From Pseudonocardiales bacterium (GTDB lineage: Bacteria > Actinomycetota > Actinomycetes > Mycobacteriales > Pseudonocardiaceae), in assembly GCA_025465385.1 (NCBI GenBank), contig JAODNG010000194.1:1-9394 (forward strand): a DNA stretch of 9,394 nucleotides, read 5' to 3'. Each line of letters begins with the position of its first letter. Within the stretch, counting starts at the first letter, position 1. The position numbers and the translations under genes were made by a program. Of the stretch, positions 1-6,365 are shown one piece after another. The notes under the pieces were generated by a model. That model ran no database searches. It had not been told where the DNA came from and saw only the letters and a program-made list of their open reading frames with translations.

Positions 1-300
1 GTCGTCACCGGCAACGCCGCCCCGGACACGCTGGTCACCCAGGAGCTGGTGAGCCTGCAGGTCGAGGCGGATGCGATGTCGATCCCCGAAGAGATCGAAG
101 TCTCCGTGGAAGGCGCCGAGATCGGTACCCAGATACTGGCCAGTGATGTCCCGCTACCCCCGGGCGTCGGGCTACGGACCGATCCGGAGTACCTCGTGGT
201 CAACATCGTCGCCGCACCGACCACCGCAGACCTCGAATCTGAGACCACCGGTGAAGAACCGGCGTCCACCGGAACTGGCGCTACGGACGACCAGGCCTGA
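1..300 (+). CDS. rplY: 50S ribosomal protein L25/general stress protein Ctc, C-terminal part (5' end outside the window)
   Basis: The frame is open from base 1 and ends at the TGA at 298-300, giving about 99 residues. These match the C-terminal beta domain of the long, TL5/Ctc-type L25 proteins that bind 5S rRNA in the large subunit. The run EIEVSVEGAEIGTQILASDV followed by LPPGV and EYLVVNIVAAP is typical of that domain. The last 25 or so residues are a low-complexity Thr/Glu/Gly/Ala tail that is variable in actinobacteria. An ATG or GTG inside this region is not the real start, because the homology continues upstream to the window edge. The pth gene begins 20 bases after the stop, which is the usual rplY-pth pairing. 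Identification rests on the protein sequence plus context; the N-terminal 5S-binding domain is not visible here. Confidence 0.9.
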   Translation, partial: VVTGNAAPDTLVTQELVSLQVEADAMSIPEEIEVSVEGAEIGTQILASDVPLPPGVGLRTDPEYLVVNIVAAPTTADLESETTGEEPASTGTGATDDQA

Positions 301-320
301 CGGGGGCCTTCGACCACGCC

Positions 321-917
321 GTGACCGTTGAGGCCAGCACCGACCGGGTCGCCGGGGAACTCGCGCTGATCGTGGGTCTGGGCAACCCGGGCTCCGGCTA
401 CGCGGGCAACCGGCACAACGTCGGATTCATGGTGCTCGACGAGCTGGCCCATCGGGTAGGTGGACGTTTCACTTCGCACAAGGCCGGGGTTTACGTGCTG
501 GAAACACGGCTGGCCGGACGTCGGGTGGTGCTGGCGCGCCCGCGCTCCTTCATGAATATCTCCGGGCCGCCGGTCGCGGCGACGGCGCGGTACTACAAGG
601 TCCCACCGACCGATGTGGTGGTCGTCCACGACGACTTGGACCTCGACTACGGCGTGCTGAAGCTCAAGCGCGGTGGCGGCGAGGGCGGCCACAACGGGCT
701 TCGCTCGATCTCGGAATGCCTGGGCAGCCGGGATTACCTGCGGGTACGTTTCGGTATCGGCCGGCCGCCGGGCCGGATGGACCCGGCTGATTTCGTGCTG
801 CGCGACTTCTCCGCCGACCAGCGCCGCGAACTGGACTTCCTGGTGGACCGCTGCGCCGACGCCGTCGAGCAGCTGCTCACCCAAGGTCTCGCCGCCACCC
901 AAAACCAGGTGCACTGA
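321..917 (+). CDS. pth: Peptidyl-tRNA hydrolase
   Basis: A 198-residue protein that releases peptides from peptidyl-tRNAs dropped by the ribosome, so the tRNA can be recycled in the cytoplasm. Family motifs are in order: VGLGNPG (residues 18-24, with Asn22), RHNVGF (31-36, with catalytic His32), SFMNISG (76-82, with Asn79), VVHDDLDL (101-108, carrying the conserved Asp pair) and GGHNGL (122-127, with Asn125). Length fits bacterial Pth (about 190 residues). The GTG at 321 gives a short N-terminal extension before the first strand; any later start would remove the VGLGNPG motif. No strong Shine-Dalgarno is seen, only a G-run at 302-306, so translation may depend on rplY 20 bases upstream. The gene ends 10 bases from the stop of the convergent acyl-adenylating enzyme gene. 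Confidence 0.97.
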   Translation: MTVEASTDRVAGELALIVGLGNPGSGYAGNRHNVGFMVLDELAHRVGGRFTSHKAGVYVLETRLAGRRVVLARPRSFMNISGPPVAATARYYKVPPTDVVVVHDDLDLDYGVLKLKRGGGEGGHNGLRSISECLGSRDYLRVRFGIGRPPGRMDPADFVLRDFSADQRRELDFLVDRCADAVEQLLTQGLAATQNQVH

Positions 918-927
918 GCTGCCGGGT

Positions 928-2604
928 TCAGGATAGATAGTCCGCGATGCGGTCGCGGACGGCGGCGCGGCGCAACTTGCCCGAGGGGGTCTTGGGTAAT
1001 GCGGCGGGTGGGAGCACCACGACGGCGGCGGGGCGCAAGCCTATCGCATCGACCACCCGGGAGGTGACCTCCTTGCGCAGGACGCGCTCGGCATCGGCGT
1101 CGCCGGCCTGCTTGGACTCGACGGCCACCGCGAACGATTCCCGCCGGGCACCGGCGTCGATCCGCACGGCCGCCACATTGCCCGGCCGGACCCCGTCGAC
1201 CAGCCCGGCGGCGCGCTCGATGTCGAGGGGATAGATATTGCGCCCGCCCATGATGATGACGTCCTTGCGCCGCCCGCAGACCACCACTTCACCCTCGGTG
1301 AGGTAGCCCTCGTCACCGGTGTCCAACCATCCGTCGGGATCCTGGGTGGGCAGCGGTCCGGCCGTGGTCAGGTACTGGCGGGTCACCGACTCGCCGCGCA
1401 GTTGGAGCCGGCCGACCTCCCGCTCATCGAGCGGGCGACCGTCCTCGGCAAGCACCTGCACCTCCATCCCGGGCAACGGCGGCCCCAATCGGGGGAAGGC
1501 CCGGACGTCCCGGTCCGACGGCTCGGCGACGACGGCCCGCCGTCCGGTCTCCAAAGCGTCAGCATCCACGGTGTCCACCTGCATGCCGATCCCCAGCGGG
1601 GCGAACGAGACCGCAAGTGTGGCCTCGGCCATCCCGTAGGCGCATACCATGCAGGTCTCCGGCAGCCCGAACCGCGCTCCCGCGCTGGTGAAGGCCCGTA
1701 CCGCCGCCGGTTCGATGGGTTCGGCGCCGTTGAGGGCGAAGCGCACGCTGGACAGGTCGAAGTGCTCGTCGCTGTTGGCCAACCGCCGAGCCAGCAGGGC
1801 GTAGCCGAAGTTCGGTGAAGCGGTGATCGTGCCGTGGTACTTGGTGATCAGTTGGGCCCACAGCAACGGACGGGACATGAAATCCGTTGGGGTCACCTTC
1901 ACCAGCTCCAGCCCCAGCGCCATGGGGACGGTGAGCAAACCGACCATCCCCATGTCGTGGAACAGCGGCAGCCAGGACACCATCACGTCGTTGACCGGGT
2001 CGAGCGCCCCCGCCTGCGCCATCGCGGTCATGTTTGCGTAGAGGTTGCCGTGGGTGATCCGAACGGCCTTGGGTTCGGCGCTGGAGCCTGAGGTGAGTTG
2101 TAGCAGGGCGGTGTCGTCCTCGCCCACGAGCACGTGCGCGCTGAGTGGTCGGACGGCTGGATCGTCGAGGTCGGCGAGCATCAGGTAGCTGATCTCGCGC
2201 TGATCCAGCAGCGGGCCAAGCTGGTCGAAGGGCGGCCCGAGCAGCACCAGCTTGGCGTCGATCATGCTGAGCACCCTGATGGTGTCCGCCGCCCAACTCG
2301 CCAGATCAGCCCGGTGGGTGGGTTGGTGCAGCATGGTCACGCTGCCGCCGGCCAGCCAGACGCCCTGCACCGCGGGAGCGATCAGCGCGGGGTCACCCGC
2401 CAACACCGCTACCGCGTCACCGTGTTGCACCCCGGGCGCAGCGGTGCCTACCAGATATCCGGCGGCGCGCAGGGCTTTGTGGTGCACTTCTGTCCAGGTG
2501 ACCCGGCGCGGCTGGGTGGGCTCACCGGTGGTCATGCCGCGGTCCGACCGGGTCGGCGAACCCGACGCGCAGTGCGCCACCAGAGTGTCGAGGAACCTGC
2601 TCAC
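928..2604 (-). CDS. pks16: Pks16-type acyl-AMP ligase/acyl-CoA synthetase-like protein
   Basis: A 558-residue ANL-superfamily adenylating enzyme, expected to activate a carboxylic (probably fatty) acid as acyl-AMP and pass it to CoA or a carrier protein. Visible motifs: the P-loop-like LQLTSGSSAEPKAV (about 168-181), SWLPLFHDMGMVG, the adenine-binding AYGMAEATLAVSF, the hinge region CGRRKDVIIMGGRNIYP, and PKTPSGKLRR near the C-terminus with the catalytic Lys at 543. There is no ketosynthase, acyltransferase or carrier domain, so the historical 'polyketide synthase' name of the M. tuberculosis homologue (Rv1013) is misleading. I chose the GTG at 2604 because AAGGTGG at 2611-2617 lies 6 bases upstream and the product starts VSRF, like the MSRF I recall for Pks16; the frame can be extended to a TTG at 2634. 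It follows the ABC-F gene by 48 bases. The substrate cannot be read from the sequence. Confidence 0.9.
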   Translation of the reverse strand: MSRFLDTLVAHCASGSPTRSDRGMTTGEPTQPRRVTWTEVHHKALRAAGYLVGTAAPGVQHGDAVAVLAGDPALIAPAVQGVWLAGGSVTMLHQPTHRADLASWAADTIRVLSMIDAKLVLLGPPFDQLGPLLDQREISYLMLADLDDPAVRPLSAHVLVGEDDTALLQLTSGSSAEPKAVRITHGNLYANMTAMAQAGALDPVNDVMVSWLPLFHDMGMVGLLTVPMALGLELVKVTPTDFMSRPLLWAQLITKYHGTITASPNFGYALLARRLANSDEHFDLSSVRFALNGAEPIEPAAVRAFTSAGARFGLPETCMVCAYGMAEATLAVSFAPLGIGMQVDTVDADALETGRRAVVAEPSDRDVRAFPRLGPPLPGMEVQVLAEDGRPLDEREVGRLQLRGESVTRQYLTTAGPLPTQDPDGWLDTGDEGYLTEGEVVVCGRRKDVIIMGGRNIYPLDIERAAGLVDGVRPGNVAAVRIDAGARRESFAVAVESKQAGDADAERVLRKEVTSRVVDAIGLRPAAVVVLPPAALPKTPSGKLRRAAVRDRIADYLS

Positions 2605-2610
2605 AAACGG

Positions 2611-2617
2611 CCACCTT
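2611..2617 (-). promoter_or_regulatory. Shine-Dalgarno that fixes the pks16 start
   Basis: On the minus strand the sequence AAGGTGG stands 6 bases upstream of GTG 2604. It favours that GTG over the in-frame TTG at 2634, which has no comparable purine run before it. Confidence 0.6.
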
Positions 2618-2652
2618 ACGGCTGTGCTGGGCAAACCCGCATGCGATGGCGG

Positions 2653-4416
2653 TCAACCGGCGGCGTCGGCGACTTCCAGCCAGCGGGTCTCCAGCTCATT
2701 CTTCGTCGCGAGTACCACCCGGAGTTCACCGTCGAGCTCCCGGAACGCCACGGGATCGGCGGCCTGCTGAGTGATCTGCTGCTGGAGCTGCGCTTCCCGC
2801 CCCGACAAGCGCTCCAGTTGGCGTTCCAGCCGGGCCAGCTCCTTACGGGCGGCCCGCAGCTGCGCAGCTTCCTTCGGCGCCTCGGCCGCGTAGGAAGAAC
2901 CGGACTGGACGGCCGCAGTGCTATCGCGCCGGGCCAGGTATTCCTCAATGCCGCCGGGTAGGTGGGTGATCCGCCCATCACCGAGTAACGCCACCACGGT
3001 GTCACAGACCCGATCGACGAAATAGCGGTCGTGCGACACCACCACCAGCGAGCCCGGCCAGCCGTCGAGCAGATCCTCCAGCTGCTGCAACGTGTCGATG
3101 TCCAGATCGTTGGTGGGCTCGTCGAGCAACAACACGTTGGGCTCAGCCATCAACAGCCGGGTCAGCTGCAGCCGCCGGCGCTCCCCGCCGGACAGATCCG
3201 CCACCGCCGTCCACTGCCGCGACGGGGGAAACCCGAGCCGCTCAGCCAACTGCGATGCGGACAGCTCCCGGCGGCCCAACGTGATCCGCGAGGCGACCTC
3301 CTCGACCGCCTCCAGCACCCGCAGCGACTCGGGTAGATCCTCCAGTTCCTGGTGTAGGTGCGCCAGGAACACCGTCTGGCCCTGCACGCGGCGACCGGCG
3401 TCCGGCTCCCGCTCCCCCGCGAGCAGCCGCAGCAACGTCGTCTTGCCCGATCCGTTGACCCCGACCAGCCCGATGCGATCCCCCGGGCCGATCCGCCACG
3501 TCTCGCCATCCAGCAGCCGCCGGCCGCCGATCGTCACCGTGACGTCCTCGAGCTCCAGCACGGTGCGACCCAGCCGGCGTTTTGCGAAAGCGAGCAGCTC
3601 CACGTTGTCCCGCGGCGGCGGAACATCGGCAATCAGCGCCTCGGCGGCCTCGATACGGTAGCGCGGTTTGGAGCTGCGCGCCGGCGGCCCACGGCGCAGC
3701 CACGCGAGCTCCTTGCGGGCCAGGTTGCGCCGACGATCCTCCGCCGCGCCGGCCAGCCGGAGGCGCTCGGCGCGGGCGTAGACCCAGTCCGCGTAGCCGC
3801 CGTCGTAGCCGTCCACCCGGCCGTCGGTGACCTCCCAGGTACGGGTGCACACGGTATCGAGGAACCACCGGTCGTGGGTCACCACCACCACCGCGCAGCG
3901 TCGCGCCAGCAGGTGCTCGGCGAGCCAGCGCACTCCCTCGACGTCGAGGTGGTTGGTCGGCTCGTCGAGCATCACCAGATCGAGCTCGGGCACCAGCACG
4001 GCGGCCAGCGCCACCCGGCGCCGTTCCCCACCGGAGAGCCCGGCCACCGGCCGGTCCAGTCCCAGTGCTGTGATCCCCAGCCCGTCAAGGATGCCGCGCA
4101 CTCTGGGATCGGCGGCCCACTCGTACTCAGAGGTAACCCCTAGCGGGTCCAGCACCGCGTGGCGCACGGTGGCCTGCTCGGGCAGTTCGATTCGCTGGGT
4201 GAGCACTGAGGTGCGCAGACCCCTGTTCTGGCTGACCCGACCGCTGTCCGGCGCCGCGAGCCCCGCAAGCACCTCCAGCAACGTGGTTTTGCCACCACCG
4301 TTGAGTCCCACCACGCCGATCCGATCGCCCTCATCGACGCCGAGCGACACATCGGATAACAACGGACGGATCCCGTAGGACTTCGAGACGGCCTCAAGGT
4401 TGACGAGGTTTGCCAT
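2653..4416 (-). CDS. ABC-F family ATPase, Uup-like
   Basis: A 587-residue soluble protein with two ABC ATPase domains and no membrane segments, so not a transporter. Domain 1: Walker A GLNGGGKT (37-44), signature LSGGE (127-131), Walker B ending LDEP with Glu152, H-loop His181. An interdomain linker (about 213-283) is rich in Arg and Lys. Domain 2: Walker A GVNGSGKT (319-326), signature LSGGE (408-412), LDEP with Glu433, His462. Residues 518-587 form a heptad-rich coiled-coil tail (RAARKELARLERQLERL), as in Uup and unlike EttA. ABC-F proteins act on ribosomes; E. coli Uup has been linked to ribosome assembly and DNA transactions. The ATG at 4416 overlaps the ispE stop as TGATG, indicating translational coupling. 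The frame stays open to 4587, but the upstream part only shadows ispE. Antibiotic resistance by ribosome protection cannot be excluded, but the context points to housekeeping. Confidence 0.92.
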   Translation of the reverse strand: MANLVNLEAVSKSYGIRPLLSDVSLGVDEGDRIGVVGLNGGGKTTLLEVLAGLAAPDSGRVSQNRGLRTSVLTQRIELPEQATVRHAVLDPLGVTSEYEWAADPRVRGILDGLGITALGLDRPVAGLSGGERRRVALAAVLVPELDLVMLDEPTNHLDVEGVRWLAEHLLARRCAVVVVTHDRWFLDTVCTRTWEVTDGRVDGYDGGYADWVYARAERLRLAGAAEDRRRNLARKELAWLRRGPPARSSKPRYRIEAAEALIADVPPPRDNVELLAFAKRRLGRTVLELEDVTVTIGGRRLLDGETWRIGPGDRIGLVGVNGSGKTTLLRLLAGEREPDAGRRVQGQTVFLAHLHQELEDLPESLRVLEAVEEVASRITLGRRELSASQLAERLGFPPSRQWTAVADLSGGERRRLQLTRLLMAEPNVLLLDEPTNDLDIDTLQQLEDLLDGWPGSLVVVSHDRYFVDRVCDTVVALLGDGRITHLPGGIEEYLARRDSTAAVQSGSSYAAEAPKEAAQLRAARKELARLERQLERLSGREAQLQQQITQQAADPVAFRELDGELRVVLATKNELETRWLEVADAAG

Positions 4417-5393
4417 CAGGCGTGCGCCAGCGGTTCGTTGGGCGGTCCGGGGCTGGGCGGAACCGGGCGCGAATCCTCCACAATGCGGGCACCCGGCACC
4501 GGGCCGGTGGCTACCCGGACGGTGCGGCACACGCCGGCTCCGGCCAGCTCGGCGGCAACCCGGACCGCGGCGTCGCCGTCCGTGCACAGGAACGCACAGC
4601 TCGGCCCCGATCCCGACACGATGCCGGCCAATGCCCCAGCGTCGACCCCGGCCCGCAGCGTCCGGCGCAGCGCGGGGCGCAGCGACACCGCCGCGGCCTG
4701 CAGATCGTTTCCGAGTAGCAATGCGAGCCGCCGAGGATCCCCCGACGCCAGCGCCTCCAGCAGCGGCTCAACGTCGCCGAGCCGCTGCAACGACTGCGGA
4801 GCACCGTGGCGCAGCCGGTCCAACTCCCGGTACACCTCCGGTGTGGACAGGCCGCGGTGATCCAGCGCGATCACCCAGTGAAACGAGTGCCGCGCCAGCA
4901 CCGGCACCAAGGACTCACCGCGCCCGGTGCCCATCGCGGTGCCGCCGCACAACGCGAACGGCACATCGCTACCCAACCCAGCGGCCAATGCGGTCAGCTC
5001 TTCGCGACTGATATCCAGGCGCCACAGCGCAGCCAGGGCGACCAGAGTGCCCGCCGCGTCCGCGCTGCCGCCAGCCATGCCGCCAGCCACCGGGATGGCT
5101 TTGCGCAGGACCACCCGCACCAAAGGCCGTCGGCCCACCCGCTCGGCGAGCAGCAGGACCGCGCGCCACGCCAGGTTGCGGTCGTCGGTGGGCACCGTGG
5201 CGGCACCCTCGCCGTATACCTGCACGCCAAGCTCGTCGGCGGCCGCGACGGTCACCTCGTCGAGCATCGACAGCGCCTGAAATACGCTGGTCAGCTCGTG
5301 GTAGCCGTCGCCGCGCAGGCCACCCACGGCCAGGTGCAGGTTGACTTTGGCCGGGACGCGCACGGTAACCGGTTGCGGGACCACAGCGAGCAC
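4416..5393 (-). CDS. ispE: 4-(cytidine 5'-diphospho)-2-C-methyl-D-erythritol kinase
   Basis: Encodes the GHMP-family kinase that phosphorylates CDP-methylerythritol in the MEP route to isoprenoids, which supply decaprenyl phosphate for cell-wall synthesis and menaquinone side chains. Numbered from GTG 5393 (325 residues): VRVPAKVNLHLAVG with the conserved Lys16, GDGYHELTSVF, the glycine-rich ATP loop PVAGGMAGGSADAA (101-114), GLGSDVPF with catalytic Asp143, and IVSGSGPSC near the C-terminus. A Pro-rich tail of about 20 residues (VPPSPGPPNEP) follows the kinase fold. There are two candidate starts, GTG 5393 and GTG 5384. The second gives the N-terminal length I recall for the M. tuberculosis enzyme; the first sits 6 bases after a TATCCT box and could be leaderless. 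Neither has a good Shine-Dalgarno. The frame continues upstream but only overlaps rsmA. The stop overlaps the ABC-F start. Confidence 0.95.
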   Translation of the reverse strand: MLAVVPQPVTVRVPAKVNLHLAVGGLRGDGYHELTSVFQALSMLDEVTVAAADELGVQVYGEGAATVPTDDRNLAWRAVLLLAERVGRRPLVRVVLRKAIPVAGGMAGGSADAAGTLVALAALWRLDISREELTALAAGLGSDVPFALCGGTAMGTGRGESLVPVLARHSFHWVIALDHRGLSTPEVYRELDRLRHGAPQSLQRLGDVEPLLEALASGDPRRLALLLGNDLQAAAVSLRPALRRTLRAGVDAGALAGIVSGSGPSCAFLCTDGDAAVRVAAELAGAGVCRTVRVATGPVPGARIVEDSRPVPPSPGPPNEPLAHA

Positions 5394-5399
5394 GTCACC

Positions 5400-5405
5400 A
5401 GGATA
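5400..5405 (-). promoter_or_regulatory. Possible -10 box for ispE (TATCCT)
   Basis: On the minus strand TATCCT fits the mycobacterial TANNNT -10 pattern. It ends 6 bases before GTG 5393, the spacing expected if transcription begins at the start codon itself. No recognisable -35 is present, and such hexamers occur by chance, so this is only a candidate. Confidence 0.3.
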
Positions 5406-5446
5406 ACGGGCCGTCCCTAGACGACTCCGTGAGTGGCAAATGCGAG

Positions 5447-6304
5447 CTATCGTCGCTGACCGGCGATGTTCGCAAACTCGGACACGGTGAGCTGCTCGCC
5501 ACGGGCGCCGGGATCCACCCCGGCCGCCCGGAGCAGCTGCTCGGCGGAAGCTGCTGAACCGGCCCAGCCGGCCAAGGCGGCCCGCAACGTCTTGCGGCGC
5601 TGCGCGAAGGCGGCATCGACCAGCGCGAAGACCTCTTGCCTGGGCACTGTCGAGGGAGGCGGACGGCTGGTCAAGGAAACCAGGCCGGAGTCCACATTGG
5701 GCACTGGCCAGAACACCGCGCGGGGCACCGGACCGGCGCGGCGGACGTCGGCGAACCAGGCCGCCTTGACGCTGGGCGCGCCGTAGCATCGGCTGCCCGG
5801 CGGGGCGGCCAGCCGGTCGGCCACCTCGGCCTGCACCATCACCAGGCCGCGGCGCAGGCTCGGCAGCTCAGCGAGCAAATGCAGCAGTACCGGAACACCG
5901 ACGTTGTAGGGAAGGTTCGCGACCAGCGCGGTGGGTTCCAGACCCCCAGCCGCCTCGACGATCTGCGGCCGCCGCACGCGAAGTGCGTCCGCGGTCAGAA
6001 TGCGTAGTGCATCAGCGCGTTCCGGGGCGCGGTCAGCCACCGTGGCGGGCAACGCGCCGGCCAGCAGCGGATCCACCTCCACGGCCAGCACCCGGTCCAC
6101 CGCGCCGAGCAACGCCAGGGTCAGCGAGCCCAGCCCAGGGCCGACTTCCAGCACGACATCGTCGGGGGTCAAGTCGGCCGCCGCCACGATCCGGCGCACC
6201 GTGTTCGCGTCATGCACGAAGTTCTGCCCAAGCCGCTTCGCCGGCCGCACGCCAACCTTTTCAGCCAACTTCCGCAGCTCAGCCGGCCCGAGCAACCTCG
6301 TCAT
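5447..6304 (-). CDS. rsmA: 16S rRNA (adenine1518-N6/adenine1519-N6)-dimethyltransferase
   Basis: RsmA/KsgA makes the paired dimethyladenosines in helix 45 of 16S rRNA, a late checkpoint in 30S assembly; its loss gives kasugamycin resistance. The 285-residue product shows RLGQNFVHD (24-32), the SAM-binding VLEVGPGLGSLT (51-62), the acidic residue after strand 2 (AVEVDPLL, Glu76), and the catalytic NLPYNV (130-135), followed by VMVQAEVA, VFWPVPNVDSGL and FAQRRKTLR near the C-terminus. It is shorter than the M. tuberculosis protein as I recall it (about 317) because it lacks extra N- and C-terminal tails. The ATG at 6304 gives MTRLLGPAEL, in register with the conserved RLLG start, but it has no Shine-Dalgarno and lies inside a perfect inverted repeat. 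rpfB ends 61 bases upstream; ispE begins 53 bases downstream. Confidence 0.96.
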   Translation of the reverse strand: MTRLLGPAELRKLAEKVGVRPAKRLGQNFVHDANTVRRIVAAADLTPDDVVLEVGPGLGSLTLALLGAVDRVLAVEVDPLLAGALPATVADRAPERADALRILTADALRVRRPQIVEAAGGLEPTALVANLPYNVGVPVLLHLLAELPSLRRGLVMVQAEVADRLAAPPGSRCYGAPSVKAAWFADVRRAGPVPRAVFWPVPNVDSGLVSLTSRPPPSTVPRQEVFALVDAAFAQRRKTLRAALAGWAGSAASAEQLLRAAGVDPGARGEQLTVSEFANIAGQRR

Positions 6305-6356
6305 GGAGACATATCGGGGTTACGAGGCGCCCGATAGCCCCGATATGTCTCCATGA
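6301..6356. repeat. Perfect 19-bp inverted repeat between rpfB and rsmA, covering the rsmA start codon
   Basis: Arms at 6301-6319 and 6338-6356 are exact reverse complements (TCATGGAGACATATCGGGG and its complement) around an 18-base loop. In the minus-strand RNA the hairpin starts 10 bases after the rpfB stop and its 3' arm holds the rsmA ATG (6304-6302). No T-run follows, so it is not a classical intrinsic terminator. It could be a U-less terminator, an RNA processing site, a translation-blocking hairpin, a protein-binding palindrome or a small dispersed repeat. Confidence 0.9.
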
Positions 6357-6365
6357 CGGGTGAGA

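Noticed and set aside
2134..2961. A 275-codon plus-strand frame spanning the 5' end of pks16 and the 3' end of the ABC-F gene
   Set aside because: Both minus-strand genes here have clear family motifs, and the plus-strand product looks like a low-complexity shadow translation.
4417..4587. N-terminal extension of the ABC-F protein by 57 residues
   Set aside because: The extension is Arg/Gly/Pro-rich, lies wholly within ispE, and the ABC domain begins normally at ATG 4416 (MANLVNLEAVSKSYG).
5394..5789. N-terminal extension of IspE into the rsmA gene
   Set aside because: It would overlap rsmA by over 300 bases, and the translation has no similarity to the kinase fold, which starts at VTVRVPAKVN.
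6301..6356. Calling the inverted repeat an intrinsic terminator
   Set aside because: No T-rich run follows the hairpin in either direction and the rsmA start codon is inside it, so I left it as a repeat of open function.
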